This document shows positions 35,167-47,699 of a stretch of 64,000 bases of DNA, one piece after another. Below the pieces are notes generated by a model. It saw only the letters and a program-made list of their open reading frames with translations, was not told the origin of the DNA and did not search any database. The position numbers and the translations under genes are program-made. Every line of letters starts with the position of its first letter. Within the stretch, counting starts at the first letter, position 1. The stretch is from Pelobates cultripes (lineage: Eukaryota; Chordata; Amphibia; Anura; Pelobatidae): the NCBI GenBank assembly GCA_933207985.1, contig OW240916.1, positions 83,714,997-83,778,996 of the forward strand. The letters are read 5' to 3'.

Positions 35167-36460
35167 CTAAAATGACATAAAATGACAGATTAGAAAAGGA
35201 AGAAAAAAAAACAGCAAAGACCAAACAAACGAGGCCAGGGCATAGTTCCACTGATCAGAATTTATGGATAAACCTAAGATGTCAGAAAAAAAACACATTT
35301 GGGCAGTTTGGTGTTTATTAACTAATCACTGAACAGTAGTAAAAAGAAGCTAAATTGCAAAATATAGGCTAAAACCGCAAAGGTGTGAGAAAAGCAGAGT
35401 TGGAGATTTATTTATTTATTTTTTTAAATCTGCAATTGCAAGTATTGCAATGTGGTTTTCATTTCCCCATATTTGCTGCTCTCTGCTCAAGTAATTGATC
35501 ATCAATAAAATCTGTCCTATACAGGCGCAGTATCCAGATTCCCTAAACTTGAACTTGGGAGAGGGGGCCGGGCCCAAGTGTTTATGTAGCTATGATGTGA
35601 AAAAACAGAGCTTGCTGTGCATTGCATTCTGGCCAGACTCACAAGCTGCATGGCCTCAATGCACTGGGAGCACTCAAATGATGTGCTTGTGCTGTGTATT
35701 CTGTGGACTGTCAAGCCTAAACCAGGACTGTTGGGAAGTATGCACCTCTCTTTTAACATTGTTCACTAGCGTCCTAATTGACTTCTGCATTGTGAAAATT
35801 CTTGAAAATATCTGCATTTAATGTGAAGCCACAATATGGATTTTCTGTCTACCGAATTTGTGGACCAGTTTAAGAAATCACACTGAACATACTCACTTTG
35901 CTAATGAAAAGGTCTGAATGGTCAGCTTCTTGATCCAGGGAGAGATCTGACTGCCATTCTGGGGTCGAGAATGAATTTTTTCCTAGTTTGTTGCAAAATT
36001 GGAAAGTGCTTTAACTGAGCTTTTTGTCTTCTTTTGAATCAACAGCAAAAACAGATGTGGAAAAGGCTGAACTTGATGGATGCATGTCTCTTTTCAGCCT
36101 GTGTTACTATAAATGCCATACAAAGTATTTGAATATGGGCCGGTACCAATAATGTTTACCTTACTTCTTCCAAACTGTAAGAGTCAGAAGATCTGGCAGA
36201 CTCTCTTGCATTTGAATTCCTAACCCACCACACAATAGTTGAGGCACACCCTTCCCTTGGACATATCAGGTCCTTTGAACACTCCCTGTTTTGTTACTAT
36301 ATCCCCACAATGTTATCAATGGCAACATTTAGATCATGCATAGGTTCTAAGAGCCAACTTCCAATGATAGGGCAGGATGAAAAAGTTCTATGTTTCAATC
36401 TCCTGTATGTGGCTTAGGTTTAACAGACTATGGTGGTTAATTATACATGTAAGTACTCAC

Positions 36461-36608
36461 CATAAACCAGTATATATTCATTGCTATCACTGCAAATAGC
36501 AAAATATTGAAAAGAAAATACAAAGGGAGGTTGGGATGCATTTCAAGGCTGGAATAGCAGGTGGCAAAAAGAACTTTTGGTGGAAACCAGTAGAGTCTGA
36601 ACCAGAAC
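36461..36608 (-). CDS. CERS1: CERS1 TLC-domain exon (last membrane helices)
   Basis: TGTGTTTTCAG acceptor, GTGAGT donor. The first base completes Trp, then FWFRLYWFPPKVLFAT, a short luminal/cytosolic loop (SSLEMHPNLP), and LYFLFNILLFAVIAMNIYWFM, a hydrophobic membrane helix. WFRLYWFPxKVLxAT is a CERS1 hallmark compared with CERS2-6. 148 bp, phase consistent on both sides. The region is part of the ER-embedded acyltransferase that joins fatty acyl-CoA (C18 in the known CERS1) to sphinganine. Confidence 0.95.
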
Positions 36609-37343
36609 CTGAAAACACAGGAAAACAGATAGTATGAGTCTCTAATTGAAAATTGACTGTGTACAAACATACTCTGTGATGGATCTTCCATTAGGCACCT
36701 GACCACTAGAGGGCGCCTGTTTTCAGCACTTATAATGTGCCTTTTTGAGCTTGAATTAGCTGGTGGGGAGCCAATTTAACCAGGAGCCCTGGTCTGTGTC
36801 CTCTAGTCCAGTCAGCCTTAATAGCAGAGGGCACGTGACATGTAAATTCAGCTTTGAACACACTGAGTTCCATTCACTATGTTCAAAATACTGAATTATT
36901 AATTTTTTTTGTCTAATAGGTATCAACGGCACATTTCACAGCACAAAGCCACCCACAAAATACGCAGCTGCTTCATACTTGCAAATGTCAAATTAATTTC
37001 CTTGTTCTGTTAACAGATTGTTAAATCTGCAGGCCTTAATACGTGTTGTTTTGACATATGCTGAACAACTAACTACCATTGGCGTATTTGGTTGCGTGTT
37101 CCTAAATAAAATATTACAAAAAAACATTAAATGGTTCATGAAAAAATTTTGAAAATATTTTGCCTATCTTTACCTTATTTCTATTCTAATCCAGAAGGTA
37201 TGATATTAAAAAAAAAATTCTACCTTGCAAAATATGCTTTAAAAAAGCCAACAAGATTTGGAAATAGGGCTTATTAAACTGTCATGACATGATCAGAAGT
37301 AAATTCTACAATTAAGACTGAACCAGGCAAAATTTTGACCCAC

Positions 37344-38222
37344 TTAAAGGGAAACTGTAGGTACTGTATCTGCTTAATCTAATTAAACTGGTTACAGTGT
37401 CTGGAGTCACGTGGTACTGTCATTTCTTTTAGAATTAAACAGTTTTTAATGTTTCTATGTTTAAATACTAAATGAGAGTCCCCAGAAGCCCCTCCCCTCT
37501 GTGCTGCTCTTGCTAATGAGGAAGTATTAGACTGAACAGCAATGGGCAATTGTGATTAGCTGAGAGTGTCATCTGACTGCTTTTAGCCTATTATTATTTT
37601 AAAAAGCACCAACAAGTTCTGTAGCGCTGTACAATGGGTGGACTAACAGACACGTATTTGTGACCAGACAAGTATGATACACAGAAACAGAGGGACTGAG
37701 GGCCCTGCTCAATGAGCTTACATGCTAGAAGGAGTGAGGTATAGTGACACAAAAGGTAGGGGTATGGTAAAAAAGTAGGTTGCTATGATAGTATTCATTA
37801 AGGGCTTAGTGTTTTGTTTTGATGACCGCTGCAGGAGAGGAATCAGGGTGCGGGGAGGAAACGCTGTTCACAGTTTAATTGATATGCTTTCCTGAAGAAG
37901 TAAGTTTTCAAAGATTTTTTGAAGGAGTGGAGATTGGGTGAGAGTCTAACAGAGAGGGAAAGGGTTTCCATAGCCTATGAGAGCTCCAATTGACGGTATG
38001 AATGGGTATGACTACAAGGAAGTGTGTAATCTCTGCCTTAGCAATATTTTAGGTAGAGGTCAGACTGTAAGAAGCTATAGACATTCATCTAGTGTTAAAC
38101 TGCTCTTATTGGGTTTAACACTTAATGGGTGGAAGGGGGGAGGGGGCACTGCCAGAGGACTGCAGGCACAAAAACCAATTCAAAGAAATGAAATGATCCT
38201 AGTGACTACAATGGCCCTTTAA
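37344..38222. mobile_element. TTAA-type MITE with nested interspersed repeat
   Basis: TTAAAGGGAAACTGTAG at the left and CTACAATGGCCCTTTAA at the right form degenerate inverted ends with TTAA limits. A copy of the GTAGCGCT/GAGCTTACA repeat sits inside from about 37588. It is noncoding and lies in a CERS1 intron. Confidence 0.6.
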
Positions 38223-38573
38223 AGTTGTTTTTTTTTAGCCTGATGATCCCATATATCTACATACCAGGTCAGGAAGGTCACATTCGACCCAATCTCCTGT
38301 TCAGATGTTGATACGCTACAAATTCACGATTTTCTTTCATGCAGTAGATGGCTAGATTTTGAGACGCTTACTCTAGGTGAAATGTTCAGTGCTTGCTTTC
38401 ACATAGGAATTTGTCAATTTTAATCTACACGTTTACTGGAGTTCATTTCTATGGTTATCTGAATATGAACTGGTTATCCACATGATTTGTGCCTGATATT
38501 CTCACTTTAAAATGTAATAAATACAAATTCATGGATGAGGTCACAGCATAGTTGTATAGGAACCAGCACTTAC

Positions 38574-38735
38574 CAACTACAACTAAAGACAATACAGCCA
38601 ATATCTGAAAGGATGTCATTCACTCTGTGATATTTGCCACCTCGCGTCTTGAAGTAGACATTGATTTTCGTGAATTCTAATTGAATGTCATTAATGTCAT
38701 GTAGAAACAAGACTAGGATCCCAATGTTGTGATAT
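38574..38735 (-). CDS. CERS1: CERS1 TLC-domain exon with catalytic Asp pair region
   Basis: ATTATCTTGCAG acceptor and GTAAGT donor. The first base completes Arg and the exon reads YHNIGILVLFLHDINDIQLE, FTKINVYFKTRGGKYHRVND, ILSDIGCIVFSCS, ending in the first two bases of Trp. The LHDI-D-xLE motif is conserved in ceramide synthases and essential in the Lag1 family. 162 bp. It joins in frame to both neighbours, giving AFRYHNIG and CSWFWFRLYW as in other CERS1 proteins. Confidence 0.95.
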
Positions 38736-38849
38736 CTGCAAGATAATAATCACAATGTGAACAATTTTCTTAGTTATCCCTTTAGTTTTCCTAAAATTCT
38801 AACTCAGAATCACTTATTATCCGTTTATTGACTCTACGGGGGAAGGGGT

Positions 38850-39430
38850 GGATCTGGTAAGTATAATCATCCCCTTCAGGCTTTTTGCAGTAAACACTGT
38901 CTTTTCAGAGAAAATGCAATGTTTACATTACTGCCTATGGATACCTCCACTGGCCATTCCTCAGATGACTACTAGGGGATGCTTCCTGAGGCAGTGCTGT
39001 ACAATGTGCAGTACTGCCATTCAGTGTCTTCACCCTCTGCATGGAGACACTGAACTTTCCTCATAGAGATGCATTTCAATGAGGAGGTCATGACTGGGCA
39101 GGGCTGTGTTTGACTTGTGCTGGTTCTGCCCCTGATTTGCCTCCTTGATAAGCTCAGCCAATGCAATGCATTCCAATTGGAAAGCATTGTGATTGGCTCA
39201 AAACACCACTTGATGATGTCAGCCAAGCAGGCAGATCATGGCAGAGTCAGCAGTAGCAGACTGGAGTAAAGGTAAGATTTTGCTATATTTAGGGGGCATG
39301 GTGGTTTTAAAACTATAGGGTCAGGAACACATGTTTGTGTTCTTGACCCAATGTTCCTTTAAAGTGAATTTCATATTTAAAGGAACACTATAGAGTCAGG
39401 AACACAAACATTCCTGACCCTATAGTTTTT
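38850..39430. repeat. MITE remnants in a CERS1 intron
   Basis: A right MITE end (TTCTTGACCCAATGTTCCTTTAA) at about 39340-39362 is followed closely by a left-type end TTAAAGGAACACTATAG near 39380. Both belong to the same TTAA family as 51700-52199 (shared ACACTATAG ends). Their partner ends are lost. Confidence 0.5.
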
Positions 39431-39658
39431 AACCCACCATTTAGGTGGCTTGCTCCCCCTTAGCCCCCCTAAAAAAGTTTAACACTCACCTTATTTCTAG
39501 CACCGCGCGGGTCATAAACAAAGCCAAAACTACTTTAATAGAATGTAAATTACAGGATACATTCTAAAAAAGACATTTGGAAAAATGCGTTCAGCCATTA
39601 AAAGATTAACAAACAATTGATTACCACAAGGAGGGTTTAAATAAAAAACAAATATGCT

Positions 39659-40609
39659 TGTAGCGGAATGGATGCTCTAGCTACACTTTTATTCCCTTTT
39701 GTTCGGCTGTCCATACGGCCCAGTTCGTTTACCAAATTAACTCTGTGTGGTCCCCTTGTTCGCACCTTTTAATTACCGACCGCCCCTGGCTGTTAACCAC
39801 AAATTGGTTATTAGTTCAAGTGTTCTCCTGTGTGGCCTCAATTTGTACAACCGAACACACGCGTTCAAACAATTGGCGACTAATTTGTCTCCTGAACGCA
39901 GGCAGCGGTACATGGTCGTCGACCGCATAGAACTAATCTCGGATCCACAATCCCGTGAACACCTGGTAAACTGGTACCGCTGCTCATCCAACTTCCCAAA
40001 CAGTTAGGAGAACATCGTTCGGAAGGCATAAACTACCGAACAGGGGGAGCATTCGTATCCTAACAGCCAGAAGACAGATTCATTAGTGTTCGTGCGAGAA
40101 CCCCCTATGATGACCGGTCGTTGCCTTGTTTTCTCTAGAACTGTTTTGGGGCATCACCTCGTGGCCGACCGGTCAAAACTTAATTCGAATAGTGTTTCCG
40201 AACCACCAAAGGCATCTGAGTGATATTTCATCAAAGTGTGCACTCAGATCCAAGCTATTGGGTGATATGACTTTTGTGGGGTTCTGAAGTATTAAAATGT
40301 ATTTTTGGGATGTTTTAAAATATAGTAGATTTTTCTGTACCTGAGAGATAATTGATTTTTCTCACACAATTATCTCTCAAGCACAGAGGATCTTGGGAGG
40401 AACAACACTGTATTTTTGTATAAGAGACTCCATGTAGGAGTATATGCATATAAGCCGTGTGTGGCCAAAATAAAATCAGTTGACTCCCAGAACTATGTGT
40501 TGTCTAGTTGCTGGGGGGAGGGAGGAATTGTTGTGGATTATTATACTGCTTCTTTCAGCTTCGAGGAAGGAAAAGCGGAGATACCTATGCTGGGTACAAT
40601 GCCCCTACA
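39659..40609 (+). mobile_element. Solo LTR-like element (951 bp), TGTAG...CTACA
   Basis: The ends TGTAG and CTACA are exact inverse complements. Near the right are a TATATAAG-like box preceded by GCA (about 40445) and AATAAAATCAG (about 40470), followed by GTTGTCTAGTTGCTGGGGGG. It shares GAACTGTTTTGGGGCA with the solo LTR at 6504-7536. No target duplication is evident at TG/CA limits, so the boundaries are less sure. There is no internal coding. It lies in a CERS1 intron. Confidence 0.6.
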
Positions 40610-42083
40610 ACCTTAAATATTTCTTTCTATGTATTAACACAATACATAATTATATTTATGATTAAATAATTATTTGTAGTAAATAAATAGCTGACTTGGA
40701 GAATGTTTCCATTTTGGCTATTTTCACTTTAAATTTGAAATTCACTTTGAATACAATTTGAAATCTCACTAAATTGAATAACCCCGAGAGTGAATTAACT
40801 CCATGAAATAAAAAAAAAGAGGAAAAATATCTGCAATCTTGTCATAAGCATGTCTTAACTATCATTTTATTAATGCATGATTTGCCTGCTGTATTTGATG
40901 TTGTTTCATCATTTTATATATACACACATCTCCTGTATTTTTTAAAAGAAAGCCCTAATGTTTTCTAAAAAAAATATTAGATTTTAAGGTTCTAACATTG
41001 TAAAAGTGCCACCTTGTGGGGAATAATTGTAATGGACTTTTTCCATACCAACAAGCTAAAGGAGCTTGTATTAAACGTACATCATTTAATAAAATCAAAA
41101 GATATCTTCTAAAAGGAGTCAAACTTGCCTGCTGAAGAGAGCAGCTAAGGAGACTACACGGGTTTATTTCCTGAAGTGAGAATTCAAGTGAATTCAGAGT
41201 GAATTTAAAGTTAAATGGGTACTTTATGAGACCTTTCTGGTATAATATGCCCTATTATGGAATGCCCCCCTCTAATTTAGTAAACCTGGGGGGGGGGAGG
41301 TTTACTTACCTTAAATCCAGCACCGAGAGAAGCTCCTGACCCTGCTCTTTCACGCCCCCTCCTGGCGTCACTGGGGCTGGGCACAGTCCAATCACAGGCT
41401 TCTTAAAGTTTTATACATACCAGGTGGCAGGTGGGGGTATATGTAGGTACATTACATCCATTATAGTAATATGGGGGTCTTATTTCCCCACATAGGATTT
41501 TAATTTTTTATTATAATTCATTTATTTATTTTTGCTTTTGTCATGTGGCTGGTTAGCTAGCGCTGTTTGCCCACTCACTGCTAGTGCTGCAAATAGTTTG
41601 GATTTTTTTTTAAATCCAGGCCCGGGGTTGAAGCCTGCAGGCACAGATTTAATGAATTAGATTCAGCTTTGGCAGGGTTCAGCTCACCTTAAATCTGGAC
41701 CCAATTCAGGTCAGTTCAGGGCCCAGTTTAAATAATCCAGACATTGATGAATTCCATGAACTGTATCTGGAATTTGGTGTCCGAATTTATGTTAACTTTA
41801 TCTAGAATGTCCATTTTTTTATATATTTATCTTCTATTAATGAAAAATATACCACTCACACAGCCACTAGAGGAGCTTCCTGTTGTGCTCCTGCTATCTT
41901 TGTTCTATTTTCAGCTAATGTATCTCTATGAGGAGATTCTGATTGATGCAGACATTGCCGGGCGTGCACAGTAGCCCCCACAATGCTTCCCTATGAAATC
42001 ACTGATGATCTCCATTGTGGGATAGAAGATTAGTAAATCTGATTAGATTTCTGGAACACTGGAACGCTTGAAATGCATGTTCC

Positions 42084-42398
42084 TTAAAGGGGCACTCTAA
42101 GCACTACAGCGTGTATTAGTAATGTCTGTTTTGTCCAAATGTCACATTACCCTCTTGGTGTATCATTGACATCCAAATATGGAAAAAAGTGACATTGCTA
42201 ATGCTCAGTGTAACATTGGCTTTAAAAATATGGAGAGCAAGCAGCTGGGTCACAATGCCTGAGGGCGGCACCTTTGGTTTGTGTCACACAGCATAAAAAC
42301 AGTTTGACATAGAACTAGGAGGCAGTACTTGGGGCCTCCTAGCACCATAACTACTTTAATGGGCTTTGGTAGATATGGAGCTTAGAGTGCACCTTTAA
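42084..42398. mobile_element. TTAA-flanked MITE
   Basis: TTAAAGGGGCACTCTAAGCAC and GCTTAGAGTGCACCTTTAA are inverse ends with TTAA at 42084-42087 and 42395-42398. 315 bp, noncoding. Confidence 0.7.
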
Positions 42399-43129
42399 TT
42401 GCACCTTGCCATAAGCAACTCCTCCATAAGCTCCAGAAACCTCTATATAAAGAGGATGCAACCCAAAGTAACTTGTCAGACCATTCTCAATTGGTTTGAC
42501 TACTTACCTGGGAGAGTGCCAGGGCACTCATGACACCATAACCACCACATCACACTGTAGTGGGTATGGTGCTTGGAGTTTTCCTTTAACAATAACTTTC
42601 AGGAAAGCAGATATTCTGTTGATCTACCTATGTTGGGATTTAAAATATTTATTTTGCACTGGTACATATTTAAACAAGCCAGTGTTTTAAGAACACAAAA
42701 ACTAATAATACTTTATGCACTCATTTACATTGATTTTATATTTGGTTTATGTCAATCAATAAGCCTTTCTGTGATTGCAGCCTTAATCATAAAAGTCATA
42801 AATTCCAATGCTTAGGGAACAATCCCTAACTCTAATTATGAATGCAATCATAACATACCTTGTGGGAACTCGCCAAGCACGGCAGAATTGGGACAGCGTT
42901 TGATGGAGAAGTCCCAAACAGGATATGACAAGGATATAGAACTTATAACATCAGGCATGACCTAGCACCACATGAGAAAAGACAATACAATCTCATGACA
43001 TCATTTTGCTTTGGAAGGAATCTAGCTAATGTGTTTTGATTGCCCCAGGTAAGCAGCAAAAGACTGTTCATTTATCTCATACAAGGTTTTCACAGACTGG
43101 AGACAATCAGATCTAACGATTTCACTAAC

Positions 43130-43310
43130 CTGAAAGCATACGAAAAAGTAATCAGTGTGACCGCGACCATATGATGTATTATCATGACAACAGAGTCCTT
43201 CCTCCATGCATCCATATAGAGGGTGGCGTATATAGAGTGCGCATAATAACTACCTTGGATGAGACAAGCTAAAGCTATATCTCTAGGGACCTCCACTCCG
43301 GACTTCCAGC
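43130..43310 (-). CDS. CERS1: CERS1 exon with catalytic His-His
   Basis: AACACAG acceptor, GTTAGT donor. It reads WKSGVEVPRDIALACLIQGS, YYAHSIYATLYMDAWRKDSV, VMIIHHMVAVTLITFSYAF plus two bases of Arg. The IIHHMV histidine pair is the conserved catalytic motif of the TLC domain, and VPRDIAxAxLxQGSxYxHSIYATxYMDxWRKDSVVM is specific to CERS1. The 181-bp exon splices directly to 38735 to give SYAFRYHNIG. It begins with two bases of a split codon, so at least one 5' exon exists upstream (right); none was found within the window. Confidence 0.95.
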
Positions 43311-43419
43311 CTGTGTTTGCATCAAAGAACACAATAAGAGGAAAAATTAGGCAAGTTTAAAGAGTAACAGTGTATGAAGCAGGAATAAAAGTGTATTTGT
43401 TTTACAGGATGTTACTATC

Positions 43420-43742
43420 TTAAAGGGTTACTCCAAGCACTGGTATTCCCTCTCACCTAGATCCTCACGGGGCTCCAATTCTCCCTGGTGGTCCGGTAAC
43501 ACGCTTCCGGCAGAAGCCAAGGCCATCGCCATTCTTTGGCCCATTGTGTCAGGTGACTGCTCTCAGCCAAAATCTGTGCACCAATTTAACATTAGAGTTA
43601 CTGATGCTTCTAGAGGTGGAGTTAAAGGGGTTAAACTTCGTATGTGGAGTGTTTCATAGCTGGACTCTGCACATACAGACTCTGGGCATCATGGCCCCTT
43701 CAAATCACTGAAGTGATCATGGTGCTTGGAGTAACCCATTAG
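43420..43742. mobile_element. TTAA-type MITE beside CERS1 exon
   Basis: TTAAAGGGTTACTCCAAGCAC at the left and GTGCTTGGAGTAACCCATTA at the right are inverse ends; the right TTAA has decayed to TTAG. 323 bp. It sits 110 bp from the CERS1 His-His exon, on its 5' side. Confidence 0.7.
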
Positions 43743-44380
43743 CATAAATCTTCTCACATGTCACAGGTCAAACAATGTGCACAGGAGAAAAGCAAAAAAG
43801 AGTAATACAGGAAAAACAAAAAATGGATTATGAATTAAGCAGTGAACTGTACAATAAACAGCAACATTTAGGAAAAATAGTTTAACTGGAGAATCCCAGC
43901 GCAATGTCAGTTTTTAATTCAACATACTTATATATTTAGTAAATAAATAATTCTGGGGTTTTTTGTTTTGTTTTTTTTAAATTTTATTTATCACCTTGGA
44001 ACAAAAGTTAGCTGGAAAAATATTTGAAGAATTGGCCTAAGTTTTAAAATTCCAAGGCTAATTTACATCAGTTTATATTTACTGAGAAACCCTGCAGATT
44101 TCACCAGTAAGATATTTAGTTACTGAAAAAGTGAAATGTAAAGAATTGAAAAGTAAATTTAAAATATAGGCCAAGTTTTTAAAATTGCCAAAACTGAGAA
44201 TTTTGCATCATAGTTTTTCTGTTCTAAAATTTGCAATTCCCATGTCAACTCTCTACAATTCCCAGTTTAGTCATTTCACACGTAACAAATTTCTTGATAA
44301 CACAGCAAACTGTAGAGAACTAACATCTAAATTGCTTAATTTTAGGTGAAAAATAGCTGATCGGAAAACATATTCTATAT

Positions 44381-44517
44381 CAGGCTTCTCCAAACTCCGG
44401 CCCTCCAGGTGTTTCGGAACTACAACTCCCATGATTTTATTAATGAAATAGATAGGATGAGAATCATGGGAGTTGTAGTTCAGCAACATCTGGAGGGCCA
44501 GAGTTTGGGGAAGCCTG
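44381..44517. mobile_element. hAT MITE, 137 bp, CAGGCTTC ends
   Basis: CAGGCTTCTCCAAACTC... is mirrored by GAGTTTGGGGAAGCCTG, with an inner pair AACTACAACTCCCATGATT / AATCATGGGAGTTGTAGTT. The 8-bp flanks TTCTATAT and TTCTATAG match at 7 of 8 positions, the hAT duplication length. It is almost all palindrome. Confidence 0.85.
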
Positions 44518-45105
44518 TTCTATAGGTTAGCTGTTTGTGCTAAAAGTTAGCTATTTGTTTAGGAAATTCACAGCAAATGATTTTGTATCTAATTTACAAA
44601 CTTTACTAGGAAACAGGAAGGAAGCTATGTACATTTGTTAACTTTGCAGTTCTATACGAATGACGCATGTGCATATATGACACTTCTACAAACAAATGTA
44701 GAGAGCGCATGAGCCTGCACAAGGGTTCATAGGGTGATGTAGCCACCCCAATGCAGAAGTGCAACGGGTAAATTTTGTTTACTTATCTCTACTGCTTAAT
44801 TCACCCCAGTAAACAATGAAAGGGCATGTACTGGCATGAAGAAATAGGAGAAGTGGGATTACCGCTTTAATCACGCAGTTTAGGTGAGGTTATAAATTAA
44901 GCATTGTTATTGAAGTTTTGCAATCTATAATTGCAAAAGCAAAATCTACCTTTAAATACTATACTTCAGTAATTACTCATGTAATGTGGTCAGTGCTATT
45001 TTTAACAACTGTTGGGCGTGGGATTTTACCTTTATCATCTAATACAACAGGTGTTGTAATTAATATAAAACTATGGCTCAGCAACAGATATCTTATAAAG
45101 TGTTA

Positions 45106-45278
45106 TTAAAGTGGCTCTTTCACCATCTGGGTTCTTTGTCTATTTTGCACAGAATTACGATGTTGACTGCTCTGCTGGCAGTGTGGTGGCCTCTAGTCAT
45201 TGTGAATATTTAATAAAGATTTTTCCATTATGAAATACTCATTTTGGAGGGGGCTATGAGGTGACAGAGCCGCTTTAA
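45106..45278. mobile_element. TTAA-flanked MITE, GTGGCTCT family
   Basis: The ends TTAAAGTGGCTCT...TCACC and GGTGACAGAGCCGCTTTAA are inverse complements. TTAA is at 45106-45109 and 45275-45278. 173 bp. Confidence 0.7.
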
Positions 45279-45968
45279 GATAGACAAAATAAAACCTTTA
45301 CACTTGCATTTGAAATATTTTATATATTAAAATGGGTCGGTATGAGCTTTATATTAGATACTTTGTACTACATTAGCTGCTTTTATATATTTTATTTGTT
45401 GAGACATTCGGCTTTTTTTCAGATCCCTGTTCTTTTTTTAAGAATGTATAAGGAATGTAAAAGTATGTATTTAGCTGGGGGGAGATATCTGGTGCCACGT
45501 CTCTGTACTTATACAGTGTGTTAATGAGACAGCCAAACTTCCAGTTATGTAGTATTTTATTTAAAGACACAAGCATTATGTTTCACCTTAGATCATTAGA
45601 CTACTGAAGGAGCAGGCTACACACTATGATCACTACATTGTGCTGAAGGGTTATGGTGCCAGGAGTCCCTTGGTAAGTAGGAAGACAGATTGTGACCAGT
45701 TTGATGTTTACCATGATACTATTGGCACCCCAATCCTATTCTCTCTTCAGACATAGCGAAAACGGAAGGAAGTGATTGGCTGACATTGTCAGCTGGTGCC
45801 ATGGAGAGAACTGATAACACTAATGTGAAACTAGGAACATCTGCTTTAGTGATATCCTTAGAGATAGCTGAGGGCTTGGCTAAGTGTAAAACTGTTCAAA
45901 ATCAAAGACATAGGGGTCTCCTTGCACCATTATTGCACCGTAGTATTTAAGGTACTTAGAGTGCCCCT

Positions 45969-46107
45969 TTAAAGTGACAACTAACGCACTAAACAGTTTC
46001 TCTGAAACTGCTATGTTTACAGCAGGCAGGGTTAACCCTAGATGGACCTGGCACCCAGACCACTTCATTAAGCTGAAGTGGTCTGGGTGCCTATAGTGGT
46101 CCTTTAA
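45969..46107. mobile_element. Deletion derivative of the hairpin-chain TTAA MITE
   Basis: TTAA limits at 45969-45972 and 46104-46107. It contains CAGTTTCTCTGAAACTG, GGGTTAACCCTAG and the CCCAGACCACTTC...GAAGTGGTCTGGG palindrome, then CTATAGTGGTCCTTTAA, all shared with 51700-52199 but with the middle missing. Confidence 0.7.
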
Positions 46108-46862
46108 AACGAGTCTGGGTGTCTTTCCTAGCGCGAGATAGAGGAGAATAATAGGCATAATGTGTAATCAGGAACATGTCTCTGTAGCCTAACTGGCTTT
46201 CCATGCCCCCTCATGATGGCTTCTCATAGGAATCACTTAGAGTGCATGGGGAGTGGGGTTGTAAATCAGATTTTTTTTTATTTTTTTTTAACTACGCTGA
46301 TTGGGAGGCTGGAAGAGCTGCAGGAACAAAGGGAGGAAGGTTACATTTAGGCTTCCCCTTGCAGATTCATTATGTCTATTGCATAATATATATTTTATTT
46401 TAGATATAGAGTAAAAAGAAAGGCCCAAGGCGCCTATTTTTTCCATTTTTAAAAATTATGTTTACACTTAATGTTAGTAATACATTTGGGATTCTAAAAG
46501 AAAGCCTTTTCTGTTCTTTGAAAACAAAATGTAATATGTATGGGGTACTTAAAGAAAAAAAAAACATAAAATAGGTTTTGTTTTAGTTCAGAACTTGGAC
46601 AATTGCCTCCATTCTTAAGGGGTCAAGGCACACTGATACAAATAACAAATATTTCGGTTTTCCATTTATCCCAGTCTTTTTGAGTTATGTTTCAGGAATG
46701 AATGAAGGCTGAAAAAAAACTGTTCCCATAAATTAAACATATTTTCTGTGATTGTATTTTAAAATCAATTCTTATTTTTCCTTTTAATTATGGATTGTGT
46801 TGCATTTCTAGCATTTAGGATAGATACTTCGTAATAGCATGTTTTGTTTTTTTATGCTAAAG

Positions 46863-47044
46863 ATATTCCTGGACATACCATGAAAGGCAGAAGAGGGGTC
46901 ATGGAAGAAGGTGTATTCAGTGAAGAACAAGAGGTAGACACTGTAGGACCAACTGAAGGAATAGAAGAACAGTTTCCAGGCACTCTCAGGAAATTTATCA
47001 GCTTCTCTGGGCTGCAGCTGGCACCACTCTGCAAATGGCTGTAG
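46863..47044 (+). CDS. Candidate terminal exon of an unrecognised gene
   Basis: A pyrimidine tract ending in CTAAAG precedes a frame that reads IPGHTMKGRRGVMEEGVFSE, EQEVDTVGPTEGIEEQFPGT and LRKFISFSGLQLAPLCKWL, stopping at TAG (47042-47044). About 600 bp of apparently unique sequence and AATAAA (47651-47656) follow, which looks like a 3' UTR. The peptide is acidic in the middle and hydrophobic at the end. I do not recognise the family and see no upstream exon. It could be a chance frame. Confidence 0.3.
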
Positions 47045-47650
47045 ACATAGAAGAAGACCTTATAACACCAGTGTCTGTTTCACGACTGAGCTTCACAAGT
47101 ACTTCACAAGAGCATCATAAGAACTTTACAGGAACTGGAACAAACATTTATTTTTCCAGTCTAACATAAGAGAAATGTTCCGATTTCAGTGAAGATTATT
47201 TTTTTTTTGTTTTTTATTGTTAGAAATGGAATGAGATTTGACCAACCCCTTGTCATGCATGGTTTAAAAGTAATTTTTTTTTTCAATCAGCTGTTTTCTA
47301 AGGTTTTACACTGAGGAAACATTTTAGCATAACTTTTAAAAACATCATATTAACAGTACTACAGTTGCAATTACTGTTACCTTCATGTGCTATCTGTCTT
47401 CGCACAATCTCCTTTTAACTACTATGGTGTCGTGTAGGATGGCATTTGTTATCTAAGTACAAACCGGTACAGCCACATGCTACCCTCAACCTTTTCAACA
47501 CAATCCTGGCACAGCAACGCCTGTGTTCACTACTATATGTTCATAGTCACTTGATGAAGGGAACACCTCAACTTCAATGAACATCCAGATTGTGTTTTAC
47601 ATGTTTTTAACTGATGATGCCAAGTTCAATAGAATTTATGTGAACAATGG

Positions 47651-47656
47651 AATAAA
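47651..47656 (+). terminator. Possible polyA signal after the candidate exon
   Basis: AATAAA, with a second copy at about 47691. It is relevant only if the exon at 46863-47044 is real. Confidence 0.3.
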
Positions 47657-47699
47657 ACTTAACAAACCATAAAATATAACAACAAAGTAAAATAAATGT

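Noticed and set aside
35495..35821. 108-codon + strand frame between CERS1 exons
   Set aside because: Intronic sequence opposite to CERS1 with no recognisable domain or acceptor.
39650..40620. DNA transposon interpretation of the 39659-40609 element (AAATAT on both sides)
   Set aside because: The AAATAT flanks do not abut the TGTAG/CTACA ends, and the internal TATA, polyA and shared block with the other LTR fit an LTR better.
42855..42960. Possible extra CERS1 exon on the minus strand with a GTATGT donor
   Set aside because: Its translation (FYILVISCLGLLHQTLSQF) does not match CERS1, and the exons at 43130 and 38735 already join in phase to give the conserved SYAFRYHN.
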